A DNA stretch of 64,000 nucleotides from Anaerobacillus isosaccharinicus (GCF_001866075.3 NZ_CP063356.1:982164-1046163), one strand, 5' to 3'. Shown: positions 1 to 9,975, counted from the stretch's first letter. Notes: a model not told the origin generated them from the sequence alone. Numbers and translations: made by a program.

Positions 1-192
1 AAAAATATCATAGACAATCGTACTAATACCACTTACCCCACCTGAGGCAATTCGATTAGGTAGTAAAAATAAATTAAAGGCGATTGCCACAATTGCAGAA
101 CCGACCAACACATGAGCATACTCCCAGACAGTAAACCATTTAGGACAACTCGGCTGAAACGGACCTCTTCTTTTTCCATTTTTCGTCATCAT
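1..192 (-). CDS. YitT family membrane protein, N-terminal part (runs off the window)
   Basis: The reverse strand reads 64 codons from a double ATG at 187-192 to the window edge with no stop. A polar N-terminus is followed by one hydrophobic segment (VGSAIVAIAFNLFLLP) and then RIASGGVSGIS, the signature of YitT/DUF161 membrane proteins, in which the motif follows the first helix. An AGGTG Shine-Dalgarno lies upstream. Function in this family is not well defined. In B. subtilis the YitT paralogue YvjA is next to prfB, so position supports the call. The rest of the protein lies outside the window. Confidence 0.8.
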   Translation of the reverse strand, partial: MMTKNGKRRGPFQPSCPKWFTVWEYAHVLVGSAIVAIAFNLFLLPNRIASGGVSGISTIVYDIF

Positions 193-322
193 TCTCTCAC
201 ACCTACTTTATGAATTTCATGGAGTAAAAATCCTTCAGTAGTATAACACCACTATTCGAAATCTGTAAACATAAGTAAATTAACGCTTTAACGAGACAGA
301 TTAGCTGTCAGCGCTACGAAAT

Positions 323-418
323 GGTGTCAGACACCTCCAAAGGACAATTTTGAAAAAATGTCCTTTGGGGGTGTCTGACACCGTCCGTGGACATTTTCCG
401 AAATTTGTCTTTTTCAGG
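323..418. repeat. Short copy of the palindrome-bounded repeat (GGTGTC type)
   Basis: Two 13-bp palindromes, GGTGTCAGACACC (323-335) and GGTGTCTGACACC (370-382), flank a hairpin made from CCAAAGGACA and TGTCCTTTGG. The text after the second palindrome (CCGTGGACATTTTCCG) matches the left inner part of the longer copies between 12.9 and 25.9 kb. It fills most of the gap between prfB and the YitT gene; nothing coding is seen there. Confidence 0.75.
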
Positions 419-442
419 AGAACAAAATATGTTCTCCCAAAT

Positions 443-477
443 CAAAAAAAGAACAATGACATAGGTCACTGCTCTTA
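443..477 (-). terminator. Intrinsic terminator of prfB
   Basis: On the minus strand GAGCAGTGAC and GTCATTGTTC pair (two G-U pairs) around a CTAT loop, followed by TTTTTTTG. The stem begins at the prfB stop codon. Confidence 0.75.
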
Positions 478-1579
478 GCTTCTGATTTGGGAGCGTAAAT
501 ATGCATCGATAAATGGATCAAGGTCGCCGTCCATGACGGCTGAAGTGTTACCAACCTCATGATTTGTGCGGTGATCCTTCACTAAGCTGTAGGGGTGAAA
601 GACGTATGAACGAATTTGACTGCCCCAGCCGATTTCCTTTTGTTCGCCACGAATTTCGTCCAGCTCTGCCTTTTGTTCATCAAGCTTCAGCTGAAAAAGC
701 TTTGCTTGAAGCATCTTCATCGCTCGTTCGCGATTTTTAATTTGAGATCGCTCTGTTTGGCATGTTACGACTGTATTTGTCGGTACATGAGTAATCCTGA
801 TCGCCGAGTCTGTTGTATTAATATGCTGTCCACCAGCTCCACTTGCTCGGTACGTATCCACTTTTAACTCTTCTGGAGAAATTGTAATTTCAATATCGTC
901 AGGTAGTTCTGGCATGATTTCACAAGATACAAATGAAGTGTGACGACGACCTGATGCATCAAACGGAGATATTCGCACAAGTCGATGAACTCCTTTTTCT
1001 GCTTTTAAATAGCCATAAGCATTATGACCTTTAATGAGAAGTGTTACGCTCTTTACACCAGCTTCATCACCAGGTAAATAATCTAATGTTTCTACTTTAA
1101 ATCCTTTACGCTCTGCCCAACGAGTGTACATTCGTAACAGCATTTGCGCCCAGTCTTGGGATTCCGTTCCCCCTGCACCAGGATGCAATTCTAGTAGTGC
1201 GTTATTTTTATCATATGGCTCACTTAATAGCAGAGTTAGCTCATACTCATTTAAGTCGTTTGAAAGAGCTTTTACACCGACTTCTAATTCCTTTTCCATC
1301 TCACTGTCAGGCTCTTCTTTCACAAGTTGATAAGAAACATCTAAATCATCGAAACGTTCTTGAAGACTTAGATAATTTTCGACTTGCTCTTTTAATGCAT
1401 TTGATTCGTTAATCACTTCTTGGGCTTTTTGCTGATCATCCCAAAAAATAGGGTCCGACATTTTTTCATCAAGCTCTGCAATACGTTCTTGCTTCACTTC
1501 AAGGTCAAAGGGACCCCCTAAAGTCCGCTAACCGCTTAGCCATCATCGTAAGCTCTTGTTTAATTTCTACAAGTTCCAT
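475..1579 (-). CDS. prfB: Peptide chain release factor 2, with programmed +1 frameshift
   Basis: RF2 releases the finished peptide at UGA and UAA codons. The large frame starts inside the gene at 1497, but the true start is the ATG at 1577-1579, opening a 24-codon frame ([10 protein letters not shown]...DFRGSL) that ends at TGA (1505-1507). A +1 shift on CTT just before that TGA joins it to [12 protein letters not shown] and the main frame, giving about 367 residues, normal for RF2. The SPF anticodon-like motif (RISPFDASG) and the GGQ catalytic motif (GAGGQHIN) are present. Gene order secA-prfB is that of Bacillus. Translation is autoregulated through RF2 supply. Confidence 0.97.
1503..1522 (-). 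promoter_or_regulatory. RF2 programmed +1 frameshift site
   Basis: The minus strand reads AGGGGG TCC CTT TGA C: an internal Shine-Dalgarno-like AGGGGG three bases before the CTT-TGA slip codon pair. This is the canonical prfB arrangement; the in-frame UGA is the codon RF2 itself recognises. Confidence 0.95.
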
Positions 1580-1595
1580 GTGAATCCACCTTTAT

Positions 1596-1687
1596 AATGT
1601 AAAATGTAAAATGCAAAATGTAGAATGAAGTGGGTAAAGCTACGAAGCTTAAACCCACAACAATTCTACATTCTACATTTTGAATTC
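1596..1687. repeat. Intergenic ATG TAGA-type inverted repeat, copy 1
   Basis: The gap between secA and prfB holds tandem AATGTA(A/G)AATG units and, after a central GAAGTGGGT...AAACCCAC stem, the inverse ATTCTACATTCTACATTTTG. A second copy with the same outer arms lies at 37502-37596 between flgK and flgL. It could fold into a long hairpin in secA-prfB mRNA. Confidence 0.7.
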
Positions 1688-1700
1688 CTTAATTCTTAAA

Positions 1701-4208
1701 TTATTTCCCACAACACTGTTTATATTTTTTGCCGCTGCCGCAGATGCATGGTTCGTTTCGGCCAATTGTTTCGCCTTTACGAACTGGCTTCTTTTTCTCT
1801 GGCTCTTTGCCTGAGCTTGCATGGACAGCTTTTCCTTCGGCTACTTGCTTACGCTCTAGGTTTTGCTCGATTTGAGCCTTCATAATATAGGTTGCTACTT
1901 CTTCTTCAATCGAAGCTATCATTTCTTCAAACATCGCAAATCCTTCAAAACGGTATTCACGTAATGGATCATTTTGGCCGTAGGCACGTAAATGAATTCC
2001 TTGGCGCAGTTGATCCATTTGATCGATATGGTTCATCCACTTTGTATCTACAGAACGGAGTAAAATAACTTTTTCAAACTCACGCATTCTTTCTGCTTGG
2101 AAATCAATTTCTTTTTGATCGTAGGCAGTTTTGACTTTTTCCATGATTAGCTCGATCATTTCTTCAGGGTCTTGTCCGTGAAGGTCTTTCTCGGTAACGA
2201 CACCTTCATTAAGAACAGTACCTTTTACATAATCGGCGATCGCTTTTAAATCCCAATCTTCCGGAACTTGATCTTCAGGTGTTAGTGCATGAACGTTGCG
2301 CTCAACTGCAGATTTAATCATGCCTTCTACAATATCGCGAACATTTTCTGACTCAAGTACTTCTAAACGCTGCTTGTAAATGATCTCACGTTGCTCGCGC
2401 ATAACGTCATCATATTGTAAAATTTGTTTACGAGCATCGAAGTTATTTCCTTCAACACGTTTCTGAGCGGTTTCAACAGCACGGCTGACAAGCTTGCTTT
2501 CGATCGCATCCTCGTCCATACCAAGCTTCTCCATCATTGTTTTCATATTATCTGAACCGAAGCGACGCATAAGCTCGTCTTCCATTGATAAGTAAAATTG
2601 AGAAGAACCCGGGTCTCCTTGACGTCCGGCACGACCACGAAGCTGATTATCAATACGACGAGATTCATGGCGCTCAGTGCCTAGTACGTGTAAACCACCG
2701 AGCTCAATGACACCTTCACCAAGCTTAATGTCCGTACCACGACCGGCCATGTTCGTAGCGATTGTGACAACACCTTTTTGACCAGCATTCTCAATAATCT
2801 CCGCTTCTCTGGCATGGTTTTTTGCATTTAAAACGTTGTGTGGAACGCCCTTCTTTTTTAACATCGAAGCAAGTAATTCTGACGTTTCGACACTAACCGT
2901 ACCAACTAGAACTGGTTGCCCTTTTTTATGAAGCTCAGCAATTTCATTGACAACTGCTTTAAATTTCGCTTCCATTGTCTTAAAAATTAAGTCTGGACGG
3001 TCTTCACGGACAATCGGCAAGTTCGTTGGAACGACCATTACATCCATCCCGTAAATATTTCGGAATTCCTCTTCCTCTGTTTTTGCAGTACCAGTCATCC
3101 CGGCAAGCTTATTGTACATACGGAAGTAGTTTTGGAACGTAATCGATGCTAACGTCATACTTTCACGTTGAACGATTAAGCCTTCTTTTGCTTCAATCGC
3201 CTGGTGAAGTCCATCCGAATAGCGTCGACCTTTCATAAGACGACCAGTAAATTGGTCAACAATTACTACTTCGTCATCTTCTACAACGTAATCGGTGTCA
3301 CGATGCATGACAACATGCGCTTTTAACGCCTGATTGATATGGTGGTTCAGCTGAACATGGGTCGAATCATACAAATTATCAATGCTGAATGCTTTTTCGG
3401 CTTTTTCAACACCTTCATCAGTTAGCTGAACGTTCTTTGTTTTTTCATCGTACGTATAGTCTTCTTCTTTACGAAGCGTGCGCACAAATGAATTGGCGAC
3501 TTGATACAGCTTCGTCGACTTTTCTGCTGACCCAGAAATAATTAACGGTGTTCGTGCTTCATCAATTAAAATAGAGTCAACCTCATCGACTAACGCAAAA
3601 TTTAGGGTACGTTGCGCCATTTGTTCTTTATAAATAACCATGTTATCACGAAGATAATCAAATCCGAACTCATTGTTCGTTCCATAAGTAATATCACATG
3701 CGTAAACTTCACGTTTTTCTTCCTTTGATAGTCCGCTAATATTTAAACCAACCGTTAACCCTAAGAAGTTATAAAGTTGTCCCATCATTTGTGCATCACG
3801 GCTAGCTAAATATTCATTGACGGTAACAACATGAACGCCTTTTCCTGAAATCGCATTTAAATAAACAGGAAGTGTGGCAACTAATGTTTTACCTTCCCCT
3901 GTTTTCATCTCAGAAATATTACCTTCATGAAGGACAATACCACCTAGTAGCTGTACCGAATAATGACGCATGTTTAAGACACGCTTTGAACCTTCACGAA
4001 CAACCGCAAATGCTTCTGGTAAAATCGAGTCTAATGTTTCGCCATCTTGGTAACGTTTTTTAAATTCTTCTGTTTTTTGACGAAGGCCATCATCTGAAAG
4101 CTTGGCAATATCGCTTTCGAGAGCCTCGATTTGATCAACCGTCTTTTGCATTTTTTTCAATTGACGTTGACTTGGGTCACCAATCACTTTTTTCAAAAAA
4201 CCTATCAT
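1701..4208 (-). CDS. secA: Preprotein translocase ATPase SecA
   Basis: SecA is the motor that drives secretory preproteins through SecYEG at the inner face of the membrane. The 835-residue protein has the usual length. Walker A (MKTGEGKTL, about residue 102), the DEVD box ([15 protein letters not shown], about 207), the second nucleotide-fold motifs ([21 protein letters not shown]) and the C-terminal zinc-binding [13 protein letters not shown] are all present. The C-terminal linker is typical of full-length Bacillus SecA that binds SecB-like factors or lipids. It precedes prfB by 121 bp and may be cotranscribed with it. Confidence 0.98.
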   Translation of the reverse strand: MIGFLKKVIGDPSQRQLKKMQKTVDQIEALESDIAKLSDDGLRQKTEEFKKRYQDGETLDSILPEAFAVVREGSKRVLNMRHYSVQLLGGIVLHEGNISEMKTGEGKTLVATLPVYLNAISGKGVHVVTVNEYLASRDAQMMGQLYNFLGLTVGLNISGLSKEEKREVYACDITYGTNNEFGFDYLRDNMVIYKEQMAQRTLNFALVDEVDSILIDEARTPLIISGSAEKSTKLYQVANSFVRTLRKEEDYTYDEKTKNVQLTDEGVEKAEKAFSIDNLYDSTHVQLNHHINQALKAHVVMHRDTDYVVEDDEVVIVDQFTGRLMKGRRYSDGLHQAIEAKEGLIVQRESMTLASITFQNYFRMYNKLAGMTGTAKTEEEEFRNIYGMDVMVVPTNLPIVREDRPDLIFKTMEAKFKAVVNEIAELHKKGQPVLVGTVSVETSELLASMLKKKGVPHNVLNAKNHAREAEIIENAGQKGVVTIATNMAGRGTDIKLGEGVIELGGLHVLGTERHESRRIDNQLRGRAGRQGDPGSSQFYLSMEDELMRRFGSDNMKTMMEKLGMDEDAIESKLVSRAVETAQKRVEGNNFDARKQILQYDDVMREQREIIYKQRLEVLESENVRDIVEGMIKSAVERNVHALTPEDQVPEDWDLKAIADYVKGTVLNEGVVTEKDLHGQDPEEMIELIMEKVKTAYDQKEIDFQAERMREFEKVILLRSVDTKWMNHIDQMDQLRQGIHLRAYGQNDPLREYRFEGFAMFEEMIASIEEEVATYIMKAQIEQNLERKQVAEGKAVHASSGKEPEKKKPVRKGETIGRNEPCICGSGKKYKQCCGK

Positions 4209-4479
4209 CTATAGTGCTCTCCTTTGTCGGGAAATTCCCGGTTAATTATATGTATCCTTTGATTTTACACGTTTCTATTATAAAAGCTATAGCTGTAACG
4301 CATTCGTCAGCTTTTATTCATAATTTCCTTGTTTTAACACTCAGTTTTAATTTTAACAGTTTGAAAGGTTGGATACAAGGATTGGGGGCGTGAGGTTGGT
4401 ATTTAGACAGGATTGGACGAGTTCTGGCAAAAAAAACGGTCGAATACAGTGGTAGAAGTGAAAAATTGTTCTTTAACAA

Positions 4480-4509
4480 TTAGAAAGAGTGCAGCAGCTG
4501 CCGCACTCT
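4480..4509 (-). terminator. Intrinsic terminator of hpf
   Basis: Minus strand: AGAGTGCGGCAG pairs with CTGCTGCACTCT, followed by TTTCTAATTGTT, eleven bases after the hpf stop. Confidence 0.75.
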
Positions 4510-4519
4510 AATATAAGCT

Positions 4520-5065
4520 TTATTGTGGTTCAATAATTCCGTAGCGGCCATCTTTACGACGGTAAACTACGTTCGTGTCGCCATTTACTGAGTTTGAGAA
4601 TACAAAGAAGCTATGACCAAGCATATCCATTTGTAAAACTGCCTCTTCAGCATCCATCGGTTTTAGTGAGAAGCGCTTCGTACGAACGATTTCGATTTCA
4701 TCTTCATCGTCTAAAGCAACGCCATTGCCCACTTCATTTGTGAACATATATTTCAAACTGCCTTCTTGACGGAATTTACGGTTAACCTTTGTTTTATGTT
4801 TACGGATCTGCCTTTCAAGCTTTTCAACAACAAGATCAATTGCCGCATACATATCAGTATGAATTTCCTCAGCTCTTAGTAATAGTTGAGGCATCGATAT
4901 TGTAATTTCAATAATTTGTTGGTTGTTGATAACTTGCAGGTTTACATGAACTGGTGAAGTTGGGGTCTCGTCAAAATACCTCTCAAGTTTGCCCACCTTC
5001 TTTTCTACGTAATTCCTAATAGCTGGAGTTACTTCAATGTTTTCACCACGAATGTTAAAGTTCAT
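4520..5065 (-). CDS. hpf: Long-form ribosome hibernation promoting factor
   Basis: HPF binds the 30S subunit in stationary phase and dimerises ribosomes to inactive 100S particles. At 181 residues it is the long form: the N-terminal S30AE domain (about 1-100, MNFNIRGENIEVTPAIRNYV) is followed by a linker and the C-terminal dimerisation domain (about 125-181, ending RYGIIEPQ). An AGGAGG site precedes the ATG. The homologue in B. subtilis is YvyD. It is monocistronic, with its own terminator and stress-type promoters upstream. Confidence 0.95.
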   Translation of the reverse strand: MNFNIRGENIEVTPAIRNYVEKKVGKLERYFDETPTSPVHVNLQVINNQQIIEITISMPQLLLRAEEIHTDMYAAIDLVVEKLERQIRKHKTKVNRKFRQEGSLKYMFTNEVGNGVALDDEDEIEIVRTKRFSLKPMDAEEAVLQMDMLGHSFFVFSNSVNGDTNVVYRRKDGRYGIIEPQ

Positions 5066-5094
5066 ATAAACTCCTCCTTTCCTTTATGTATGTA

Positions 5095-5130
5095 ATATTC
5101 TACATACCCTTGCCATATTCCTTCATAAAC
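5095..5130 (-). promoter_or_regulatory. Overlapping SigH- and SigB-type promoters of hpf
   Basis: On the minus strand GAAGGAATA - 12 bases - GTAGAATAT (5095-5124) matches the SigH consensus RnAGGAWWW-N11/12-RnnGAATWW at every defined position. Overlapping it, GTTTAT - 15 bases - GGGTAT (5104-5130) resembles a SigB promoter (GTTTAA/GGGWAW), though the spacing is at the long end. The B. subtilis hpf homologue is known to be under SigB and SigH, so the pair fits. Confidence 0.7.
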
Positions 5131-5325
5131 CTACAAATATTTTAACAAAAAGTTTGCAAATGTGAACAAATCGTTAACACCCTTGATCCGCAATCAACGA
5201 ATTTATTGTTCACTATTAGTTTCAACATATTAATGGAAAAATAGTCCTTTTGATTACAATTGTTTTTATTAAAATTCATCAAAAACGTACAGTGCCCACG
5301 GATCGCTTGTGCGCGACACGTCTGT

Positions 5326-5356
5326 TAAAAAAACCCTACCAAAAGGCAGGGTTTTT
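5326..5356 (-). terminator. Intrinsic terminator of the cold-shock gene
   Basis: Minus strand: AAACCCTGCC TTTT GGTAGGGTTT followed by TTTT. It lies 80 bp after the cold-shock stop codon. Confidence 0.8.
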
Positions 5357-5435
5357 GCTCCTATTCATATCCCTTACAAAAGCTATATAAAAAGATTACC
5401 TTTTTTAAAATAACTTACCTATTTGGGAATGTGGC

Positions 5436-5633
5436 CTAGCGCTTTGTAACGTTTGCAGCTTGAGGTCCGCGAGCTCCTTCAACGATTTCAAATTCAACTT
5501 CTTGTCCTTCTTCTAATGTTTTGAATCCATCAGTGTTGATAGCTGAGAAATGTACAAAAACATCGTCTCCGTTTTCGCGCTCAATAAATCCAAAACCTTT
5601 TTCTGCGTTAAACCATTTAACTTTTCCTAACAT
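5436..5633 (-). CDS. CspA-family cold-shock protein
   Basis: A 65-residue single OB-fold protein that binds single-stranded RNA and DNA and acts as an RNA chaperone. RNP1 (KGFGFIE) and RNP2 (DVFVHFSAI) are intact and the C-terminus GPQAANV is typical. Length is that of Bacillus CspB/CspC/CspD. It is transcribed alone, between two terminated regions and divergent from asnB. The AAGGGA site lies rather far (about 11 bases) from the ATG. The exact paralogue (B, C or D) cannot be fixed. Confidence 0.95.
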   Translation of the reverse strand: MLGKVKWFNAEKGFGFIERENGDDVFVHFSAINTDGFKTLEEGQEVEFEIVEGARGPQAANVTKR

Positions 5634-5863
5634 ACTTACACATTCCCTTCGTGTTTAAAATCTTGTGGAAATCACTCCACAATTTAACTATAGCAACGCA
5701 AGAAATACTAGTCAAACTATTTTGTTTTTTCAATTTCGACAATTTTTTTATAAAGCTAGCACTAGCTTTATTTTTGTTTTTCTATTGATATTTTTTCCGT
5801 ATAATTTGTCGTTTTTTACCGAAAATAAAAGACTAGCAATTTCATTTATTTGGGGGACTTATT

Positions 5864-7771
5864 ATGTGTGGGTTTATCTGTGCAATTCATGAAACTGAAA
5901 ATCAAACGGCTAACCTATCTCAACTTACGAACACCATTATTCATCGCGGGCCAGATGAGCAAGGGACATTCGAGGATCAATATGCTCAGTTAGGGTTTAG
6001 ACGACTCAGTATTATTGATTTAGAAACGGGCAGTCAGCCTCTATCCTTTGAAAACGAACGCTACTGGATCGTTTTCAATGGTGAACTATATAACTATATT
6101 GAAATTCGTGGTGAGCTTATCAAAGGTGGCATTAGCTTTCAGACAAACTCTGATACTGAAGCACTGTTAGCACTTTATAGTGTAAAAAAAGAAAAAATGA
6201 TGCACGACCTTCGTGGGATGTTTGCGTTTGTTATTTGGGACAAGCAAGAAAAAACCGTATTCGGAGCTCGCGATCCTTTTGGGATTAAGCCATTATTTTT
6301 TCAGGAAAAAGAAGGTGTGACTTACTTTAGTTCTGAAAAAAAATCGATTCTCGCCATTGGAGTTTCACAGTTAAATGAAGCTGTTCTTCAAAACTATTTG
6401 ACTTATCAATACGTTCCTGAGAATGAGACAATGTCGAAAAATATTTTTGAACTAGAGCCTGGTACTTATTTTTCCAAAAAAATCAGCAGCAAATTGTCGA
6501 TCAATCGTTATTGGAAACCAGCTTTTCAACCTATAATGACCGATTTAAACAAAGCTAAGTCACAAATATTAAACACTCTACTAGACTCTGTTAATGTTCA
6601 TATGCGTAGCGATGTTCCAGTCGGCGCTTTCTTATCAGGAGGCATTGATTCTACAGCTATTGTTGCACTGGCCAAAGAAATCAACCCGAAAATCCAAACA
6701 TTTACAGTAGGATTTGATTACGAAAATTATAGTGAGATTTCCGTTGCGGAAAAAACGGCGGAAAAACTCCAAGTAGAGCATTTCACACATACGATTACAC
6801 CTGAAGAATTTCTACAGGAATTACCAAGAATCATTTGGCATCTCGACGACCCTGTTGCTGATCCTTCCGTTGTCCCACTCTATTTTTTAGCAAGAGAAGC
6901 TAGAAAGCAGGTGAAAGTTGTTCTTTCTGGGGAAGGCGCTGATGAATTATTCGGTGGTTATAATATTTACCGCGAACCGATGTCATTAAGACGGGTTGCT
7001 GAATTGCCTAACTTCGGAAAAAAACTATTAAAGCAACTCGCTAGCATGTTGCCTGATGGGATGAAAGGTAAAAGCTTCATCGAGAGAGGCTGTACGAATA
7101 TTCAAGATCGTTACATCGGTAACGCAAAGATCTTCACAGAACTTGAAAAAGCCATGCTTTTAAAGAGGTATGACCCGAGGCGAACCTTTACTGAAATTAC
7201 AAAATCACTATTTAATGAAGCGAGCCAATATGATGATGTGACAAAAATGCAGTATATCGACATGCATACATGGCTTCGTGGCGATATTTTAGTAAAAGCT
7301 GATCGAATGACAATGGCTCACTCACTAGAATTAAGGGTGCCATTTTTAGATAAAGAGGTTTTTAATGTAGCAGCTACACTAAGCCCTAACCTTAAGGTCA
7401 CTAGAAACACGACAAAATACGCTTTACGAGAGGCAATGCGCGAAATCGTTCCAGATCACGTGTTAAATAGAAGGAAATTGGGCTTTCCCGTACCTATTCG
7501 CGTCTGGCTAAAAGATACTATGTATGACTGGGCGAGCAATAAGATCAAAACAAGCAACACAGATTACTTGTTTCATAAAGGCTATTTGTTAAAACTATTA
7601 GAAAAACATGCGCAAGGAAAAGGGGATTATAGTCGTAAAATCTGGACCGCCCTCACTTTCATGATTTGGCACGAAATCTATGTCGAAAAAGGCGAAATAA
7701 AATTAGAAGAGATAAATAACATTGTGTTGAATCGGGAGTTTGGCTTCGGTGCGCAAAACATCACGTATTAA
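5864..7771 (+). CDS. asnB: Asparagine synthetase (glutamine-hydrolysing)
   Basis: The enzyme makes asparagine from aspartate, ATP and glutamine. The N-terminal Ntn glutaminase domain starts with Cys2 after Met1 (MCGFICAIHE), with RGPDEQG, and runs to about residue 200. The C-terminal synthetase domain carries the PP-loop LSGGIDST (about 259) and the GEGADELFGGY motif. At 635 residues it has the usual length of the AsnB/AsnO group. A GGGGGA site precedes the ATG. It stands alone between the cold-shock gene and a repeat field. Which B. subtilis paralogue it corresponds to is not decidable from sequence alone; some AsnB-type enzymes amidate peptidoglycan precursors instead. Confidence 0.93.
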   Translation: MCGFICAIHETENQTANLSQLTNTIIHRGPDEQGTFEDQYAQLGFRRLSIIDLETGSQPLSFENERYWIVFNGELYNYIEIRGELIKGGISFQTNSDTEALLALYSVKKEKMMHDLRGMFAFVIWDKQEKTVFGARDPFGIKPLFFQEKEGVTYFSSEKKSILAIGVSQLNEAVLQNYLTYQYVPENETMSKNIFELEPGTYFSKKISSKLSINRYWKPAFQPIMTDLNKAKSQILNTLLDSVNVHMRSDVPVGAFLSGGIDSTAIVALAKEINPKIQTFTVGFDYENYSEISVAEKTAEKLQVEHFTHTITPEEFLQELPRIIWHLDDPVADPSVVPLYFLAREARKQVKVVLSGEGADELFGGYNIYREPMSLRRVAELPNFGKKLLKQLASMLPDGMKGKSFIERGCTNIQDRYIGNAKIFTELEKAMLLKRYDPRRTFTEITKSLFNEASQYDDVTKMQYIDMHTWLRGDILVKADRMTMAHSLELRVPFLDKEVFNVAATLSPNLKVTRNTTKYALREAMREIVPDHVLNRRKLGFPVPIRVWLKDTMYDWASNKIKTSNTDYLFHKGYLLKLLEKHAQGKGDYSRKIWTALTFMIWHEIYVEKGEIKLEEINNIVLNREFGFGAQNITY

Positions 7772-7903
7772 CCGTAACATCTCAACGGTGTGGGTGGAAA
7801 AACTGAGCACTAGGGAATCCTATAAGGGAAATTGTATAAGTGAGTGTTTAAAGTCGGTGATCAAAATTAAATTTTTCGAAGTTATCGAGGCTTTTCGAAG
7901 TTT

Positions 7904-8235
7904 TCGGACATACGTTCCGCTATTTGTGGAAAATTTACTTTTTTGGAAAATTATCGGACATATGTTCCGTTATCTTATCAAAAGTGCCTATTTCGGGCCT
8001 GTTTTTGAGCCAATAACGGAACTCATGTCCGATAGCTTTGCAAATTTGATGTTTTTTTGAAAATAACGGATCTGATGTCCGATCCGAAACGGCAAGAGCT
8101 GGCGGACAGGCTGGATCGACTAGTTTCTGACGGCTTTTCGATCTGATGTCCGATACTAATGGGATAGAGTAATTAACCGGCGGTGCGACAGGCGCCCGGC
8201 GTTTTCTCGAGTTTATGAATCTCATTTCCGATCCC
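7904..8235. repeat. Array of CGGACAT-n-GTTCCGTTAT repeats
   Basis: The 484 bp between asnB and the C39-like gene carries no credible gene. It holds at least five copies of one motif: TCGGACATACGTTCCGCTAT (7904), TATCGGACATATGTTCCGTT (about 7953), then inverted ATAACGGAACTCATGTCCGAT-type copies at 8013 and 8063 and a partial at 8140. A related fragment, TATCGGACATCAGGTACGTT, occurs at about 23641. The inverted copies could form long hairpins. The family differs from the GGTGTC-bounded repeats. Confidence 0.75.
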
Positions 8236-8255
8236 CGCCAAAGGCACTCTCCCAT

Positions 8256-9239
8256 CTATTTACTATAACTAATCGCTTGGCTTCCCATTTGCACCCAAGC
8301 AGCTTTAAATTGATTTATAGAAATAGGGCGGTTTACTTCTTGAGACATTGGATCATTATAGTAGACATTTTTTTCATCGTATCCGGTAATTAAAACAGAA
8401 TGCTGGTATTGAGTAACCTCGATTTCACCAGTGGGGGTGACCCACGTTTGAAACGCGTTGCCTGGTAAAGTTTTAAATTGAGTATGAATAATCGTCCAGA
8501 CTGGCTGCCCTTGATGAATTGGATAGAGAATGTCTTCAAAACTTGCCCCAGTCATATCAACAATTTTTTCAGGTAAATAGATTTCGGCAAGCTTTCGAAT
8601 CGGCTGATGGTGGACACCTAATCCAGGACTACTTGCTGAATAAACATTGCCAACAAATCCATCGTTAGGATTTCCAAAAAAAATCGTCTCCGCCTCAACA
8701 GCAAAGGGGGTATGGTCTTTCGTTACTCTCTCAGCTAATTCGAGTTTATGAACATTTTCCCCAGAAAAATTTAGCATCATCGCCAAACTAGTAATTTCTG
8801 CTCCTCTTTCTAGCTCTGGCAATTGAAGAATGAGGGGGACTTGTAATATACGTGCAGGAATGCCACTCGTTTTTTCCCAGACGATGGTTTCATGATCACG
8901 AAAATAGACTGGCAGCTGACCACCTTGGTGCTTGGCAAAGTCAATAGCTTCTGGATACGATTTGAAGTACGATACAACAGCGTCATGACCTACGACGGCG
9001 AATGGTGTTTCATTAGGAAAATCACCTTCCTCCGCTACATTTCCTTCAGCATGCAACTGTTTTTTGAAGTCGAATCCTAAAAATGTATAAGTGAGGCCTC
9101 CAAATGCTGCAACTATTATAATGAAAGAAAAAAATCCCTTCACAAATAATTTTTGTGCATTTAATACTTTAGCGATGGCAAACAAAGCTATCGTAATGAC
9201 AATAAAAATCGCAACGATTCCGGCAATCATAGTCTCCAT
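8256..9239 (-). CDS. Membrane-anchored C39-like (papain-fold) protein lacking the catalytic Cys
   Basis: The start chosen is METMIAG (9237-9239), which has AGGAG seven bases upstream; a longer frame to 9326 has no such site. The 327-residue protein begins with two membrane segments (about 5-27 and 36-58) and continues with an extracytoplasmic domain of the Peptidase_C39_2 type (like B. subtilis YvpB). The C39 motif normally reads Q-x-P-E-L-x-x-G-C-E-V-T-S; here it is LPELERGAEITSLAMML, with Ala for the nucleophile Cys. The His region (QYQHSVLITGYD) and later YYNDP remain. It is therefore probably a non-catalytic binding protein. Monocistronic. Confidence 0.8.
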   Translation of the reverse strand: METMIAGIVAIFIVITIALFAIAKVLNAQKLFVKGFFSFIIIVAAFGGLTYTFLGFDFKKQLHAEGNVAEEGDFPNETPFAVVGHDAVVSYFKSYPEAIDFAKHQGGQLPVYFRDHETIVWEKTSGIPARILQVPLILQLPELERGAEITSLAMMLNFSGENVHKLELAERVTKDHTPFAVEAETIFFGNPNDGFVGNVYSASSPGLGVHHQPIRKLAEIYLPEKIVDMTGASFEDILYPIHQGQPVWTIIHTQFKTLPGNAFQTWVTPTGEIEVTQYQHSVLITGYDEKNVYYNDPMSQEVNRPISINQFKAAWVQMGSQAISYSK

Positions 9240-9426
9240 AAATAACTCCTTAATTTTTTCAATATTGTTATTGAAACTGGATAATTTTTCTTGTAAAATA
9301 ATGTTAGCTTCGATCGCCTTCAACAATTAAACCTCTTCCTCGACAATCTACTCATATTTTATCAAAAACAAACTCATTTAGGGTGAAAAAATCTGAAAAT
9401 TTAATACCAATGAATGGAGTTTTTCA

Positions 9427-9975
9427 ATGGTTCAAAAAATGCCTGTTTGGTTTCCAGGTGCCATCTACCATGTTACGTGTTGTTGTAGATGGAATGAGAC
9501 TATTTTTGATGAAGATGCTGATTTTATTACCTATTTATCTTTAATCGAAAGTGTTCGGTACCAATATCCTTTTTACCTTCATTCATATTGCCTCACCAGA
9601 AACCATATTCATCTCTTACTCGAAACAACTCATATCCCGATGAAAGACGTTGTCGAAACTCTTAATTATGAATTTTTGTGTTACCTTCAAACTAAGCAAG
9701 TAAATTTTCTACCTCAAGTACAAGCTAACCTCATTGATTCCGTAGACAATTTTTTAATAGCTAGCAAAAAGATACACTTAGCACCACGTAAACAGAATTT
9801 TCCCCTAAAAGAGTACCGCTGGAGCAGCTACCAGGCATTTAGTAGCTACACCCCAAATGATCACGTCGTCACCTCACAAGTTCTCACGTATTTTAACCAA
9901 CCAAAAATGGACCAGTACTGTCGTTTTGTTGAAGCCGAGGTAATGGAAGCAACTAATTTATGGGGAGACCCCTAA
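9427..9975 (+). CDS. REP-associated tyrosine transposase (RAYT, Y1/HUH family), divergent
   Basis: RAYTs are single-copy HUH nucleases related to IS200/IS605 TnpA that act on REP-type palindromic repeats. The protein opens with the family pattern VWFPGAIYHVTCCC, has the metal-binding HUH motif (NHIHLLLE, about residue 59) and ends with EYRWSSY. It is degenerate in the middle: the GHxFQxRYxS stretch seen in the other RAYT of this window (15.7 kb) is missing, and NPxxA is replaced by APRKQ. It may be decayed or repurposed. The stop overlaps the ssbB-like Shine-Dalgarno (9974-9982), so the two are translationally coupled. Confidence 0.8.
   Translation: MVQKMPVWFPGAIYHVTCCCRWNETIFDEDADFITYLSLIESVRYQYPFYLHSYCLTRNHIHLLLETTHIPMKDVVETLNYEFLCYLQTKQVNFLPQVQANLIDSVDNFLIASKKIHLAPRKQNFPLKEYRWSSYQAFSSYTPNDHVVTSQVLTYFNQPKMDQYCRFVEAEVMEATNLWGDP

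Noticed and set aside
7740..8255. Two frames of 106 residues in the asnB downstream gap
   Set aside because: Both are made of the CGGACAT repeats in opposite directions.
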